NCBI RefSeq assembly: GCF_964340395.1 | Contig: NC_135561.1 | Location: 13,945,461 to 14,002,960, forward strand | Length of the DNA stretch: 57,500 nt | Source of the DNA: Glandiceps talaboti | Lineage: Eukaryota; Hemichordata; Enteropneusta; Spengelidae | Reading direction: 5' to 3' | Part shown: positions 57,334 through 57,500 of the stretch, piece after piece | Layout: each line of letters starts with the position of its first letter | Numbering within the stretch: position 1 is the stretch's first letter | Translations under genes and position numbers: made by a program | The notes under the pieces: model-generated | The model's database searches: none | Seen by the model: the letters and a program-made list of their open reading frames with translations, nothing else | Told to the model about the DNA's origin: nothing

Positions 57334-57500
57334 TATATATATATATTTATATATATGTATATAATGAAATGAACCAGTACATCTATGAAACTGAGTAATC
57401 CCATTTTTCACATGAATATTTCAATACTTCAATAATCTGAAGAGAGTATCATCCCTCCCCTTCTTACCAATCATTTAGTGTTAATGTAGTTAGCATATTG

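Overview
This is an AT-rich metazoan genomic window with very long introns and many foldback elements, minisatellites and microsatellites. Genes are split by GT-AG introns, and most of the sequence is intron, repeat or transposon debris. That composition suggests a marine invertebrate (for example an invertebrate deuterostome or a lophotrochozoan). I cannot name the species, and I found no convincing RNA gene.

The one clearly intact gene is a minus-strand aquaporin of the AQP1/AQP4 type. Its five coding exons run from the start codon at 38605 to the stop at 4648. All splice phases agree and give 295 residues with two NPA boxes. Two introns are about 16 kb and hold most of the repeats: a 49-bp satellite with higher-order structure at 12-13 kb, an 18-bp satellite at 31.9-33.15 kb, and several miniature inverted-repeat elements. 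The last coding exon reads into a roughly 80-bp minisatellite, which then continues through the presumed 3' UTR. That array is split by a 1.8-kb DNA transposon carrying a decayed SAP-like ORF. Two small elements with 9-bp target duplications sit inside the transposon.

From 42.5 to 46.1 kb the minus strand carries remains of a monocarboxylate-transporter (MCT/SLC16-like) gene: a good terminal exon, an exon with compensating frameshifts, and a shorter decayed duplicate of that exon. The N-terminal half and one internal exon are missing. From 48.1 to 53.1 kb the minus strand carries six exons of a DUF4806-type gene of unknown function. Its exon phases agree except at one junction, and it has two in-frame TGA codons, so it is probably a pseudogene. 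A Helentron-like repeat ends a few bases beyond its stop codon.

The rest, including both flanks, holds non-coding sequence and inverted-repeat elements. Several show recognisable target-site duplications, so insertion order can be read directly. All comparisons with families were made by eye and from memory.
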